From the NCBI GenBank assembly GCA_902797105.1, contig CADBRL010000037.1, positions 1 through 20,177 of the forward strand: a stretch of DNA of 20,177 nt, read 5' to 3'. The notes beneath the pieces are model-generated. The model was not told the origin of the DNA, made no database searches, and saw only the letters and a list, made by a program, of their open reading frames with translations. Shown in pieces: positions 1 through 7,439 of this stretch. Position 1 is the stretch's first letter. The number at the start of each line of letters is the position of its first letter. A program made the translations under genes and the position numbers. This stretch comes from an uncultured Erysipelotrichaceae bacterium. Lineage in GTDB: Bacteria > Bacillota_I > Bacilli_A > RF39 > UBA660.

Positions 1-159
1 AAATACATCTGTTGTATATGTTGTAACCTTTACATCAGTTGATTTACTAGCCCCAGTTTGAGCTTGAAAATACGCATATGTTGCTCCTCCCACTAAAATA
101 ACTAATGTTGCCACTGCTATTATTGTTAGTATTATTGCTTTATTTTTATTATTTTTCAT
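1..159 (-). CDS. N-terminus of a secreted or surface protein with SipW-type-like signal (partial)
   Basis: Reading leftwards from an ATG at 159, 53 codons stay open to the window edge, so only the N-terminus is visible. The protein starts with a short Lys/Asn-rich stretch (MKNNKNK), then a hydrophobic segment at about residues 8-25, then GGATYAYF at 24-31. A hydrophobic core followed by G-G-x-x-A-Y-F resembles the SipW-dependent signal sequences of TasA/camelysin-type surface proteins; that assignment is from family knowledge and is only suggestive. After the signal the chain is Thr/Ser/Val-rich, as in cell-surface proteins. An AAGGAG at 171-176 supports the start. The mature domain lies outside the window, so no function can be given. 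A pilin-like or ordinary membrane-anchored protein is an alternative. Confidence 0.7.
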   Translation of the reverse strand, partial: MKNNKNKAIILTIIAVATLVILVGGATYAYFQAQTGASKSTDVKVTTYTTDVF

Positions 160-290
160 AGTAATCCTTACTCCTTTTCAACAATATCACACTTGATATT
201 TACTTTACTATATACTAATTATAAACCAAAAAAAAAGCAACATATCCACTTTTTATTACCGGTTTACAGTCACTTTTTTATAAGAAAATT
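160..290. other. Intergenic region upstream of the partial surface gene
   Basis: This 131-bp A+T-rich stretch holds the ribosome binding site of the partial gene at 1-159 and presumably its promoter. A TATAAT-like -10 on the minus strand lies near 218-223, but no good -35 is seen at 16-18 bp. No clear terminator for the 53-aa gene is visible. Confidence 0.3.
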
Positions 291-452
291 CTAGTTTATT
301 TTTTTAGCTATCATTGACTCTGCACTATCCATGGCACTTATTACTTTTTTACCAGCTTTCTTCATAGCTTTTTTATCATTCATTAAATAAATACCACCTG
401 CTACACCTGCCATCGTGCCCACTACCATCATAGCTTTAAACATGTTTTTCAT
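291..452 (-). CDS. Small 53-aa single-TM protein, unknown function
   Basis: A complete small gene runs from ATG at 452 to TAG at 291-293. AGAGGTGG at 457-464 is a good ribosome binding site, which argues that the gene is real. The product starts MKNMFKAMMVVG, has a Gly/Ala/Val-rich hydrophobic segment at about residues 5-24 (small-residue motif GVAGG), and then a Lys-rich tail that would be cytoplasmic if the N-terminus acts as an anchor. This resembles the short YtxH-like membrane proteins of Firmicutes in general build, but I recognise no specific family. It lies 31 bp downstream of recD2 on the same strand and is probably transcribed with it. A toxin-like peptide is possible on size alone, but nothing else supports that. 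Confidence 0.6.
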   Translation of the reverse strand: MKNMFKAMMVVGTMAGVAGGIYLMNDKKAMKKAGKKVISAMDSAESMIAKKIN

Positions 453-483
453 TTTTCCACCTCTACAGGTAGTATGTCCAAAT

Positions 484-2655
484 TTAATTATTATATACTA
501 TAGTAATTTGTTCTTTTAAACTTGTTTTTCTTCCAGAAGAATAATTATTACCTACTGCTCTTTGGAAAGCTGCAGCATCTCCTACTAAAGTAAGACTTTT
601 CTTAGCCCTACTTACACCAGTATAAATAAGTTTATTATAAAGCATTTTGTAATAACTTTTTGATATCGGCATTAAAACATGAGTAAATTCACTACCTTGG
701 CTCTTATGAATAGATATAGCATAAGCATGTTTTATTTGTTTTAAATCTTTTTTATCATATTCTACTCTATTGCCATCAAAATTAATTATTATTTTATTGC
801 CATTTATACTTTCTATAAAACCAATATCTCCATTAAAAACATTATTATCTAAGTCATTAACTAGTTGCAGTACTTTATCTTTCTCACGATAAATATATTC
901 ACCATAAATAACTTCTTCTTTTTTTCTATCTGGTGGGTTATATATTTCTTGTAAAGTACTATTTAAAGCATCTATTCCAGCTTCTCCTTTGTACATAGGT
1001 GCTAAAACTTGAACACTTCTTTCATCTAAACCTTTTTTAAGAGAGATATCAGTTATTTGTTTTATCGCACTTTTTATATTACTTGAGTCTACCTGAACAA
1101 AGTTATAATCATCTTTTTTAGTTAGAAATTCTTCACTTAAATCATTATTTTTAATTTCTTTAGCTAAAAATGGTATATAGGAATTATCACTTTGGCGATA
1201 AATTTGATTAAGTGGTACATAATTAAAGAAATCACTATCAATTAAGTCATTTAAAACAAGCCCTGGACCCACACTTGGAAGTTGGAATGTATCCCCAACT
1301 AGTATTAGTTTGACATTTGAGCTAATACCATTAAGTAAAGCATTAAATAAATCAACATCTATCATACTTACTTCATCTACTATAATTAATTTATGATGAG
1401 TTTTATTATATTCATTATATACAAATTCATTACTATCTTTATACCATTTTAAATATCTATGTATTGTATAAGCTGGAATACTTGTTGATGAATTCATCTT
1501 TTTAGCAGCTCTTCCAGTCGGTGCTAAAAGCGCTATAGTTTCCATTATATCTGCTGGTCCTAATTTTTCTTTTTCTATATATAGCTTAACTATAGCATTA
1601 ATAATAGTTGTTTTACCTGTTCCAGGTCCCCCGGATATAATTGTTATATTATTATTTAAAGCACTTTTTATAGCTTTTTCTTGTGTTTCATTATAATCTA
1701 TTTTTAATTTTTCTTCTAAATCTTTTAACTTTTCATCAATATTATAAAACATTTTTGGTGCTTTACTATCTATTTTCTTTAAACACTTAGCTATATTACA
1801 TTCTTTTTCATAATATTCTTTTAAATATATTCTTTTATCTATTCTTACAATATCATTATTATTTTCTAGATAATCTAAACATTCTAAGAAAACATCTTCC
1901 GTAAGTTCAATATAAAATTCTTTTAAAATAGTACTTCTTATTTCATCTGCATAATAAAATGTATCACCATTTGCAAAAGATAATATTCTCATACTTTCTA
2001 AAATACATGCAAATACTCTAGCATCGGATTTATCACCATAATTATTTACATAGATACTATCTACTTTTCTAAAATCTACAACTTCACTTATTTTGTAAAA
2101 ATCATTTGCTAAAACTTCATCTATTTCATCTTTAAAATAATTATATATTCTATAACATTCTTCAATAGAAAAACCTAAATTTTGAAGTTTTAATATAGTA
2201 TCACCACTTTTATCATAATTAATTAGTGATGTATGTATTTTTTCTGCTCTTTTTTCTGTTAAACCTTCAATTTCAAGTAATTTTTCTTTATCATTTTTTA
2301 TTATATCTAATGATTTTTCTCCGAAAGCTTCCACTATTCTTTTAGCAGTTACTTCCCCGCATCCTTCAATAAATGGACTAGATAAAAAGTCAATTATTGC
2401 TTCTTTTGTAGTTGGTTTATCTACCTCATAACTTTCCACAACAAATTGCATACCCCATTTATCATTTTTTTTATAATCACCATAAAGAGTCATAGCAACA
2501 TCAATACTTGGGTCTAAAAATGAACCAGTAATAGTTATAGTTTTATTGTTTATTTCATTTAAATTACTTTCCTTAACGCGAAATAAAGCGACTACAAAGC
2601 CACTTTCTTTACTATAAAATATTAACTTTTTAATCTTGCCTTTAATGTAATTCAT
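484..2655 (-). CDS. recD2: RecD2-type DNA helicase (RecD-like, stand-alone)
   Basis: ATP-dependent 5'-3' DNA helicase of the RecD2/YrrC family, which acts in DNA repair without RecB and RecC. Length is about 723 aa, normal for the family. An N-terminal beta-rich region opens with the typical MNYIKGKIKKLIFYS. Helix-hairpin-helix-like segments lie near residues 90-150. Walker A GGPGTGKTT is at about 342-350, Walker B IVDEVSMID at about 425-433, and GDTFQLPSVGPG at about 454-465. The C-terminal UvrD_C_2-type motif SIHKSQGSEF follows at about 640-650. I chose the ATG at 2655 rather than the upstream one at 2685: AAAAGGG sits just before it, no ribosome binding site precedes 2685, and family members begin there. 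A TTGATA-17-TATAAT promoter lies upstream. Confidence 0.95.
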   Translation of the reverse strand: MNYIKGKIKKLIFYSKESGFVVALFRVKESNLNEINNKTITITGSFLDPSIDVAMTLYGDYKKNDKWGMQFVVESYEVDKPTTKEAIIDFLSSPFIEGCGEVTAKRIVEAFGEKSLDIIKNDKEKLLEIEGLTEKRAEKIHTSLINYDKSGDTILKLQNLGFSIEECYRIYNYFKDEIDEVLANDFYKISEVVDFRKVDSIYVNNYGDKSDARVFACILESMRILSFANGDTFYYADEIRSTILKEFYIELTEDVFLECLDYLENNNDIVRIDKRIYLKEYYEKECNIAKCLKKIDSKAPKMFYNIDEKLKDLEEKLKIDYNETQEKAIKSALNNNITIISGGPGTGKTTIINAIVKLYIEKEKLGPADIMETIALLAPTGRAAKKMNSSTSIPAYTIHRYLKWYKDSNEFVYNEYNKTHHKLIIVDEVSMIDVDLFNALLNGISSNVKLILVGDTFQLPSVGPGLVLNDLIDSDFFNYVPLNQIYRQSDNSYIPFLAKEIKNNDLSEEFLTKKDDYNFVQVDSSNIKSAIKQITDISLKKGLDERSVQVLAPMYKGEAGIDALNSTLQEIYNPPDRKKEEVIYGEYIYREKDKVLQLVNDLDNNVFNGDIGFIESINGNKIIINFDGNRVEYDKKDLKQIKHAYAISIHKSQGSEFTHVLMPISKSYYKMLYNKLIYTGVSRAKKSLTLVGDAAAFQRAVGNNYSSGRKTSLKEQITIVYNN

Positions 2656-2679
2656 AAATACCCTTTTATGTATTTTTAC

Positions 2680-2700
2680 TAGCATATTTATATGCCAAAT
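2680..2700 (-). promoter_or_regulatory. Inverted repeat just downstream of the recD2 -10 (operator candidate)
   Basis: On the minus strand this reads TTTGGCATAT followed by AAATATGCTA, giving arms GCATAT/ATATGC around two bases. It lies where transcription from the recD2 promoter should start, a common operator position. A similar TTTGGCATATGCTAA sits inside the promoter at 6311-6340. A regulatory role is inferred from position and symmetry only. Confidence 0.35.
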
Positions 2701-2709
2701 ACTTACATT

Positions 2710-2738
2710 ATTATAAACTTCTTACTTCAAAATATCAA
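2710..2738 (-). promoter_or_regulatory. Promoter of recD2
   Basis: On the minus strand, TTGATA (2738-2733), a 17-bp spacer, and TATAAT (2715-2710). The match to the vegetative sigma consensus is 5/6 and 6/6 with ideal spacing. It would give recD2 expression independent of the mtaB operon. Confidence 0.8.
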
Positions 2739-2752
2739 GTTATTTATTAAAA

Positions 2753-3190
2753 TTAATCTAAATATAAATTATCACTTAGAACACTAGCATATTCATTTGT
2801 AATTAATTCTAAATTTTCTAAATCAATATAACCTAATAAATTATTACTATCAACAATATAATCTGGAGCTCCAACACCTTCAAAATCTAGAAATGCTCCT
2901 TCTTCAGGTCTTAATTTTCTTATAAAACCATCCATACTATCTTTATAAACACCCGCTATAATCATTGTTGTATTATTTTTAACTATAGTGTTTTTATTGT
3001 CATCTAATACAGATGCAATATTTGCAAGCTCTTCTTTACTAAATTCTAAAAATGATTGTTCCCATAAAGGGTTTGCTACCACTAAACCATCTTCTAAAAT
3101 TTTATCACCTGATACATTTGTAAAATGATAAAAATATCTTGCTTCTTCATTACTTGTTAAACTTGTTATTTCATCTTGTAGTTCTTCCAT
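2753..3190 (-). CDS. 145-aa protein of unknown function
   Basis: I do not recognise this small acidic soluble protein with confidence. It has no signal or membrane segment. The N-terminal third carries RYFYHFTN (about 18-25) followed by DKILEDGL (about 29-36). That YHFT...I...GL arrangement is seen at the start of ADP-ribosyltransferase-fold domains, but the other catalytic residues cannot be placed, so this is a weak hint. The middle has MIIAGVYKD and the end is Asn/Asp/Leu-rich. The start overlaps the mtaB stop (TAATG), and its ribosome binding site GGAGG lies inside the last mtaB codons, so the two are translationally coupled. The recD2 promoter follows within 20 bp of its stop. Confidence 0.75.
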   Translation of the reverse strand: MEELQDEITSLTSNEEARYFYHFTNVSGDKILEDGLVVANPLWEQSFLEFSKEELANIASVLDDNKNTIVKNNTTMIIAGVYKDSMDGFIRKLRPEEGAFLDFEGVGAPDYIVDSNNLLGYIDLENLELITNEYASVLSDNLYLD

Positions 3191-4434
3191 TATTTTCCTC
3201 CATTATATGTTACTGTATAGATTTCATTTTTATTTAGTTTTTCATTTACTTCAATTTTTAGATAATTACTTGTGTGTCCAATACTTACATTATCATTTAC
3301 TTCTTCTACTAAAATATCTAATTTTTTACCCTTAAATTTATTATAATATTCTTCTTCCATTTTTTCACTTAAAGCCATTAATCTTTTAACTCTATCTTTT
3401 TTTATACTTTCATCAATTTGCTTAAGCATTGATGCTGCTGCAGTACCTTTTCTAATTGAATAAGGAAAAACGTGTATTTTACTAAATTTCATTTTTTCTG
3501 AAAAATTTAAAGTACTAGTAAACAACTCTTCTGTTTCATATGGAAAACCTACGATAATATCTGTTGATATTGATATATCTGGTCTAATGCTTCTAATTCT
3601 ATTTATTTTTTCTTCATAATATTTTAAATCATATTTACGGTTCATTCTTTTTAGTATTTCATCACTACCTGCTTGAAGAGGAATATGTAAATGATTACAT
3701 ACTTTATCATTTTTACCTAGCATATCTAAAAATTTATCATTAAGTTCTGTTATTTCAATACTAGATATTCTAATTCGTTTCAAGTTTTCAATTTTAGAAA
3801 GTTCATTGATTAAATCAGTTAAATCATGTCCACTATCTTCATAATGACCAGTATGAATACCAGTTAAAACTATTTCTTTATGACCATGATATGCTAAATG
3901 TTTAGCTTCTTCAATTACTTTATCAAAAGATTTAGACCTTACAGAACCTCTGACATAAGGAATAATACAATATGAACAGAAATTATCACAACCATCTTCA
4001 ATCTTAATAAAAGCTCTTACGTGATTATAATCATTTATTAACATATCTTCAAAACTTAAATCTCTATCATTATAAAACTTAACATATCTTTTTTTAGTAT
4101 CTATATATTCTTTAATAAGCTCATTTATTATACTTTTATCTTTATTACCAATAAGTATATCTATGTCTAAATTTTCATACTCACTTTGTTTATTTTGACT
4201 ACTACAACCAGCAACTACTAAAATAGCATTTGGATATTCTCTTTTTATTCTTCTTATCATCTTTAAACATTTTTTATCTGCAACATTAGTAACAGAACAA
4301 GTATTTACTATAATAATGTTAGCATTATTTAATTCTTCAGTATAGAAAAAATTTGATGAAAGCATTCTTTCTTTCATCATATTTGATTCATATTGATTAA
4401 CTTTACATCCAAATGTAACTATATTAAATTTCAT
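3190..4434 (-). CDS. mtaB: tRNA t6A37 methylthiotransferase MtaB
   Basis: Radical-SAM enzyme that adds a methylthio group to N6-threonylcarbamoyladenosine at position 37 of ANN-decoding tRNAs, giving ms2t6A. Length 414 aa is typical. The N-terminal UPF0004 domain shows its three iron-sulfur cysteines: C10 (TFGCKVNQYES), C46 (NTCSVTN) and C77 (VAGCSSQ). The radical-SAM cluster motif CxxxCxxC is C149, C153 and C156 (DGCDNFCSYCIIPY). A C-terminal TRAM-like domain fills the last 60 or so residues. The TFGCKVNQYES signature favours MtaB over MiaB or RimO. The gene starts 3 bp after the preceding one-TM gene and its stop overlaps the next start, so all three form one operon. Confidence 0.93.
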   Translation of the reverse strand: MKFNIVTFGCKVNQYESNMMKERMLSSNFFYTEELNNANIIIVNTCSVTNVADKKCLKMIRRIKREYPNAILVVAGCSSQNKQSEYENLDIDILIGNKDKSIINELIKEYIDTKKRYVKFYNDRDLSFEDMLINDYNHVRAFIKIEDGCDNFCSYCIIPYVRGSVRSKSFDKVIEEAKHLAYHGHKEIVLTGIHTGHYEDSGHDLTDLINELSKIENLKRIRISSIEITELNDKFLDMLGKNDKVCNHLHIPLQAGSDEILKRMNRKYDLKYYEEKINRIRSIRPDISISTDIIVGFPYETEELFTSTLNFSEKMKFSKIHVFPYSIRKGTAAASMLKQIDESIKKDRVKRLMALSEKMEEEYYNKFKGKKLDILVEEVNDNVSIGHTSNYLKIEVNEKLNKNEIYTVTYNGGK

Positions 4435-4437
4435 AAC

Positions 4438-4926
4438 CTATCCCAATTCCTTTTGTAATCTCTTTAGTGCTTCTAAAAAAGCTTCTTCTTTTTGAAAACT
4501 TATAACCCTAACTTCTAAATTTGATACTGCGTTATTGCTCTTATTTACTAAATTACCTAAATCAACCTTTTTTACAGATAAATCATCATGCATTTCTTCA
4601 GTTTCATAGTTAAGTTCATAATTGTTATTTTCTTTATTTAAAAGTTCATCATAACTTATTATTGCCTTATCTTCTTGATCTTTTTCATAATCTGTAAATT
4701 GTATCATTTTATCATTACTCTTCATATTATCCCTTAATTCCTTTGCTATTTTCATCTCTTGAGTCTCTCCCAATTTGTTTTTCTCATCCTCTTCCATTTT
4801 ATTTATTCTTATAAAATAAATAAGAATTACAATGAGTATCATAAGTATTAATATTGAAAAATAAAATACTATATCCACAAATCTCAAAGCCATTATAAAA
4901 TTATATATATCATTAAATATTTTCAT
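4438..4926 (-). CDS. Single-TM protein with acidic cytoplasmic tail, unknown function
   Basis: About 162 aa. A hydrophobic segment at about residues 14-40 (rich in Ile, Leu, Phe and Val) is followed by a charged, Glu/Asp/Lys/Asn-rich tail with a helical, coiled-coil-like end (FQKEEAFLEALKRLQKELG). This looks like an N-terminal membrane anchor with a cytoplasmic tail, but no family is recognised. I placed the start at the ATG at 4926 because GGTGGTAGAG lies directly before it; the in-frame ATG at 4944 has no ribosome binding site. It is the first gene of the operon driven by the promoter at 5019-5047 and lies 3 bp from mtaB. The tail resembles scaffold or cell-division accessory proteins in general character only. 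Confidence 0.75.
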   Translation of the reverse strand: MKIFNDIYNFIMALRFVDIVFYFSILILMILIVILIYFIRINKMEEDEKNKLGETQEMKIAKELRDNMKSNDKMIQFTDYEKDQEDKAIISYDELLNKENNNYELNYETEEMHDDLSVKKVDLGNLVNKSNNAVSNLEVRVISFQKEEAFLEALKRLQKELG

Positions 4927-4979
4927 CTCTACCACCAATACCATTATACTATTTATATTTTTTTATAAAAAGTATAAAG

Positions 4980-5015
4980 TGTCAATTTGACATATACACA
5001 TGTCAAATATTGACA
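4980..5015. promoter_or_regulatory. Cluster of TGTCAA/TTGACA half-sites (operator candidate)
   Basis: TGTCAA at 4980-4985, TTGACA at 4987-4992, TGTCAA at 5001-5006 and TTGACA at 5010-5015 form nested palindromes, the longest being TTGACAT-N6-ATGTCAA (4987-5006). A fifth copy at 5042-5047 is the -35 of the mtaB-operon promoter. The cluster covers the likely transcription start and early leader, where a repressor would act. The regulator is unknown. Confidence 0.5.
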
Positions 5016-5018
5016 TTT

Positions 5019-5047
5019 ATTATAACATTACATATGTCTAATGTCAA
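5019..5047 (-). promoter_or_regulatory. Consensus promoter of the TM-protein/mtaB operon
   Basis: On the minus strand, TTGACA (5047-5042), a 17-bp spacer, and TATAAT (5024-5019): a perfect vegetative-sigma consensus. The -35 overlaps the T-run of the terminator of the preceding gene, so the two transcription units abut without spare DNA. Confidence 0.88.
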
Positions 5048-5073
5048 AAAAAACTTAAGATATTCTCTTAAGT
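5046..5073 (-). terminator. Rho-independent terminator of the gene at 5073
   Basis: Stem ACTTAAG/CTTAAGT (5053-5059 with 5067-5073) and a 7-nt loop, followed on the minus strand by a run of Ts (5052-5046). The stem shares one base with the TGA stop. Confidence 0.8.
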
Positions 5074-6281
5074 CAATTAGTAATTATTTCATAAGGTTCT
5101 TCTGAAGAACCATTACCTATTACTTTAGCATTCTTAATAATATTAATAACAGGTCTAATACTTCTAAGTAAATTTCCTGCTGTATTAGTTATAATACTAC
5201 CATCGGCACCAACTAAGAATGGATAATATGTACCATTTCTATATTCTGCCCCAGTCATTAAATAATATGCTGTTTTAATATTTTCATTGTACAGATAAAA
5301 ACTTTTATTTTCATCTCGTGATGCTCCAGCCATAGAAACCTCATCAGCTGTAAGTAAACCTATTTTTGTATTTACTTTATTTCCTAAGCATACATACATT
5401 GGTATTTTATTAGTTATTACTCTACTATAAGCTATATAATTTGTACTTTCTTCTTCAGTTACTATGTCATTACAAAATTTATAATATGCTATATAATCAC
5501 TATAATCATTTAAATACGTATTATACCAATTATTTAAACTTTCATTTATTTTACTTTTTTCAAACTCATAATCACTTTCATAATATTTATTTAATTCTTC
5601 AATAGTGCTATCAAGTACTAATTTAACTGAACCATCACCATTAATTTTTACTATTTTCCAGTTTTTATCAGCAAATTTAACATTATTATTTGAAACTGCT
5701 CCTCTAAAATAGTATGCTACACCTAAATCATCATTACTTTTTAAAAAACCTTCATCTAATGTAGCAGTTTCTCCATTTTTAGTTAAACTTGTTTCATTTA
5801 ATTTATTATTATTTAAAATCATCGAAGCAAATGTATTATTCTCGTTATTTTTTTCACCAATCTGAATAATACCCGAATATTTGTCATTATCTTTCGTAAT
5901 AAATTTAATTGTATAATTTACTGTTTCTTGAGCATTAATTGATACCTGATTGGAAATTATTTCTGATTTAAGTTCATTTGTTATTTTTAAATTATCAGAT
6001 GATGTTAGTTCATAAGTAACATCTTTAGCATATATATCAGTAAATTGTATGTAATAGTATTTTGTTTCAGTATCATTATTTGTTACTGAAAATGATAACT
6101 CTTTATCTCCATTTAATTTAAATTTCTTGCCACTTAAATAGTTGATTGTTATTTTTCCATCAACCACAATATCGGCATCATTACTTATTTTATCATAAAA
6201 TATATATCCTACTCCTAAAAAAGAACAGATGGATATAAGTAAAAATATGAAACCAAGTGCAGACTTAAATCTTAATCTCAT
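5073..6281 (-). CDS. Membrane-anchored surface protein, about 402 aa
   Basis: One hydrophobic segment at about residues 5-30 (ALGFIFLLISICSFLGVGYI) anchors or exports the protein. The outer part seems to have two regions. The first (about 45-150) has alternating beta-like sequence with SFSVTNNDTETKYYYI, like an immunoglobulin-fold surface domain. The second begins with GVAYYFRGAV...WKIVKINGDGSVKLV and ends with RPVINIIKNAKVIGNGSSEEPYEI, a pattern I associate with surface and phage-tail-like proteins of gut Firmicutes (DUF6273-like; from memory, unverified). I chose the ATG at 6281 because AGGAAG precedes it; the in-frame start at 6302 lacks a site. The gene is monocistronic with its own promoter and terminator. 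Binding partner and role are unknown. Confidence 0.8.
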   Translation of the reverse strand: MRLRFKSALGFIFLLISICSFLGVGYIFYDKISNDADIVVDGKITINYLSGKKFKLNGDKELSFSVTNNDTETKYYYIQFTDIYAKDVTYELTSSDNLKITNELKSEIISNQVSINAQETVNYTIKFITKDNDKYSGIIQIGEKNNENNTFASMILNNNKLNETSLTKNGETATLDEGFLKSNDDLGVAYYFRGAVSNNNVKFADKNWKIVKINGDGSVKLVLDSTIEELNKYYESDYEFEKSKINESLNNWYNTYLNDYSDYIAYYKFCNDIVTEEESTNYIAYSRVITNKIPMYVCLGNKVNTKIGLLTADEVSMAGASRDENKSFYLYNENIKTAYYLMTGAEYRNGTYYPFLVGADGSIITNTAGNLLRSIRPVINIIKNAKVIGNGSSEEPYEIITN

Positions 6282-6310
6282 GAACAACACTTCCTTATTC
6301 ACTTAACCAA

Positions 6311-6340
6311 ATTATACTTTAGCATATGCCAAATTGTCAA
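6311..6340 (-). promoter_or_regulatory. Promoter of the surface-protein gene, with a palindrome in the spacer
   Basis: On the minus strand, TTGACA (6340-6335), an 18-bp spacer, and TATAAT (6316-6311). The spacer contains TTGGCATATGCTAA, a near-palindrome resembling the element at the recD2 start. A protein bound there would block RNA polymerase. Confidence 0.82.
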
Positions 6341-6434
6341 GCTTTTACACTCTAAATTAGCCTAAATCCTATTTTTGTTATCTATAATTATAAATAATAA
6401 AGAATTTGGAAATAATAAAAATGGTGATGAACAC

Positions 6435-7076
6435 TTGAAAACATTAAAAAAAATATTTTATCATATTGTTCTTCTTTTTATTTTAGGTGGCCTATTTGGT
6501 TACTTTTTTGAAACTATCGGCTATTTAATAAAAAATGGTAAATTTATAAATAAACAAGGTATGTGGTTTTCTCCACTTAAGCCTATATACGGACTTGGAA
6601 TTATTCTCATCAGTGCTCTTCTTTATAAACTAAAGAAGAAAAATCCTATATGGATATTTTTACTTGGACTTTTAATTGGTGCAACCTTTGAATATATTGC
6701 TTCTTTATTTCAAGATTATATACTTCATACAAGCACTTGGAATTATAGTAATATGAAAAATGATTTAAATGGTAGAATTAATCTTCCTTATTCCATCATC
6801 TGGGGTGCCATTACATATCTATGGATTAAATATGGCTTAGATATTTACTTAAAGTTTTATAATAAAATATTAAAATTTAAATTATCACAAATAATAATTA
6901 TCATTATAACCATATTTTTAGCATTTGATTTAAGTTTAACAAGTATTGTCACCAAAAGATATTCACAAAGAAAAAGAGGCATTGAAGCTACCTCAGATTT
7001 TGATACTTACATAGATAAATACTTCAATAATAAGGTTTTTGAGAAAAAATTTCCAAATTTAAAGGTAAAAACATAA
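6435..7076 (+). CDS. CmpB-like (putative ABC-transporter type IV, PF06541-like) membrane protein
   Basis: About 213 aa with four to five membrane segments (roughly residues 8-30, 50-68, 72-95, 118-135 and 147-167) and a charged C-terminal tail. GYFFETIGYLIKNGKFINKQGMWFSPLKPIYGLG is split here to stay short: GYFFETIGYL, then NGKFINKQG, then PIYGLG. This order matches the family of small Firmicutes membrane proteins named putative ABC-transporter type IV (CmpB); the name does not prove transport. I chose a TTG start at 6435 because GGTGATG ends 5 bp before it. A longer in-frame TTG at 6375 has no ribosome binding site and adds a non-conserved hydrophilic stretch. TATAAT at 6383-6388 may be its -10, but no good -35 is seen. 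Confidence 0.75.
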   Translation: MKTLKKIFYHIVLLFILGGLFGYFFETIGYLIKNGKFINKQGMWFSPLKPIYGLGIILISALLYKLKKKNPIWIFLLGLLIGATFEYIASLFQDYILHTSTWNYSNMKNDLNGRINLPYSIIWGAITYLWIKYGLDIYLKFYNKILKFKLSQIIIIIITIFLAFDLSLTSIVTKRYSQRKRGIEATSDFDTYIDKYFNNKVFEKKFPNLKVKT

Positions 7077-7083
7077 GTAATAT

Positions 7084-7112
7084 TTGACAAACATAAAATA
7101 TATTGTTAAAAT
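7084..7112 (+). promoter_or_regulatory. Promoter of rpmB
   Basis: TTGACA (7084-7089), a 17-bp spacer, and TAAAAT (7107-7112), 30 bp before the start codon. A strong consensus promoter fits a ribosomal protein gene. Confidence 0.85.
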
Positions 7113-7142
7113 TAATAAGTAAACAAAAAAGGAGTGAGAAAA

Positions 7143-7313
7143 ATGGCTACAAAAGTAACTACTAAAAAACCTTTAACTGGTAATAGAAGATCACATGCTT
7201 TAAATGCAACTAAAATGACACAAAAACCAAATTTACAAAAGAAAACAATAAATGGAGAAAAAGTAATCATTAGTGCTAGAGAAGCAAGAACATTAAATAA
7301 AAAAGCTGCATAA
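7143..7313 (+). CDS. rpmB: 50S ribosomal protein L28
   Basis: A 56-aa basic protein starting MATKVTTKKPLTGNRRSHAL, followed by NATKMTQKPNLQKK and VIISAREARTL. The GNxxSHAxNxTK...PNLQK and ISAR/RTL blocks are the L28 signature. L28 is a small large-subunit protein needed for 50S assembly. The zinc-binding cysteine pairs of C+ L28 forms are absent, so this is a C-minus form. GGAG at 7131-7134 is the ribosome binding site. The gene has its own strong promoter and a terminator, so it is expressed alone, as is usual for rpmB in many Firmicutes. Confidence 0.92.
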   Translation: MATKVTTKKPLTGNRRSHALNATKMTQKPNLQKKTINGEKVIISAREARTLNKKAA

Positions 7314-7366
7314 TTTAAATATTATGTAGTTTTTTTGTATAATTAAGTTTTTTTTACATATACTAT

Positions 7367-7399
7367 TATTAGCAAAGATGATGTAAATCTTTGCTAGTA
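7367..7399. other. Strong hairpin without a T-run between rpmB and its terminator
   Basis: AGCAAAGAT (7371-7379) pairs with ATCTTTGCT (7387-7395) across a 7-nt loop, and pairing continues a few bases outward. It is not followed by a run of Ts on either strand, so it is not a standard terminator. It may protect the 3' end of the rpmB mRNA or shape the terminator that follows. Confidence 0.5.
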
Positions 7400-7407
7400 T
7401 AAATAAA

Positions 7408-7439
7408 GACGGGATTATTTTTTTCCCGTCATTTTTTTA
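7408..7439. terminator. Bidirectional Rho-independent terminator between rpmB and the Fic gene
   Basis: Stem GACGGGA/TCCCGTC (7408-7414 with 7424-7430) and a 9-nt loop. On plus it is followed by ATTTTTTTAT. On minus it is followed by a T-rich TTTATTTAT after the Fic stop codon at 7437. It can end both converging transcripts. Confidence 0.9.

Noticed and set aside
241..290. Terminator from the repeated CACTTTTT sequences
   Set aside because: They are direct, not inverted, repeats and form no stem followed by a T-run.
6375..6434. Upstream TTG start for the CmpB-like gene
   Set aside because: No ribosome binding site precedes it and its first bases overlap the likely promoter region; GGTGATG before the TTG at 6435 is far better.
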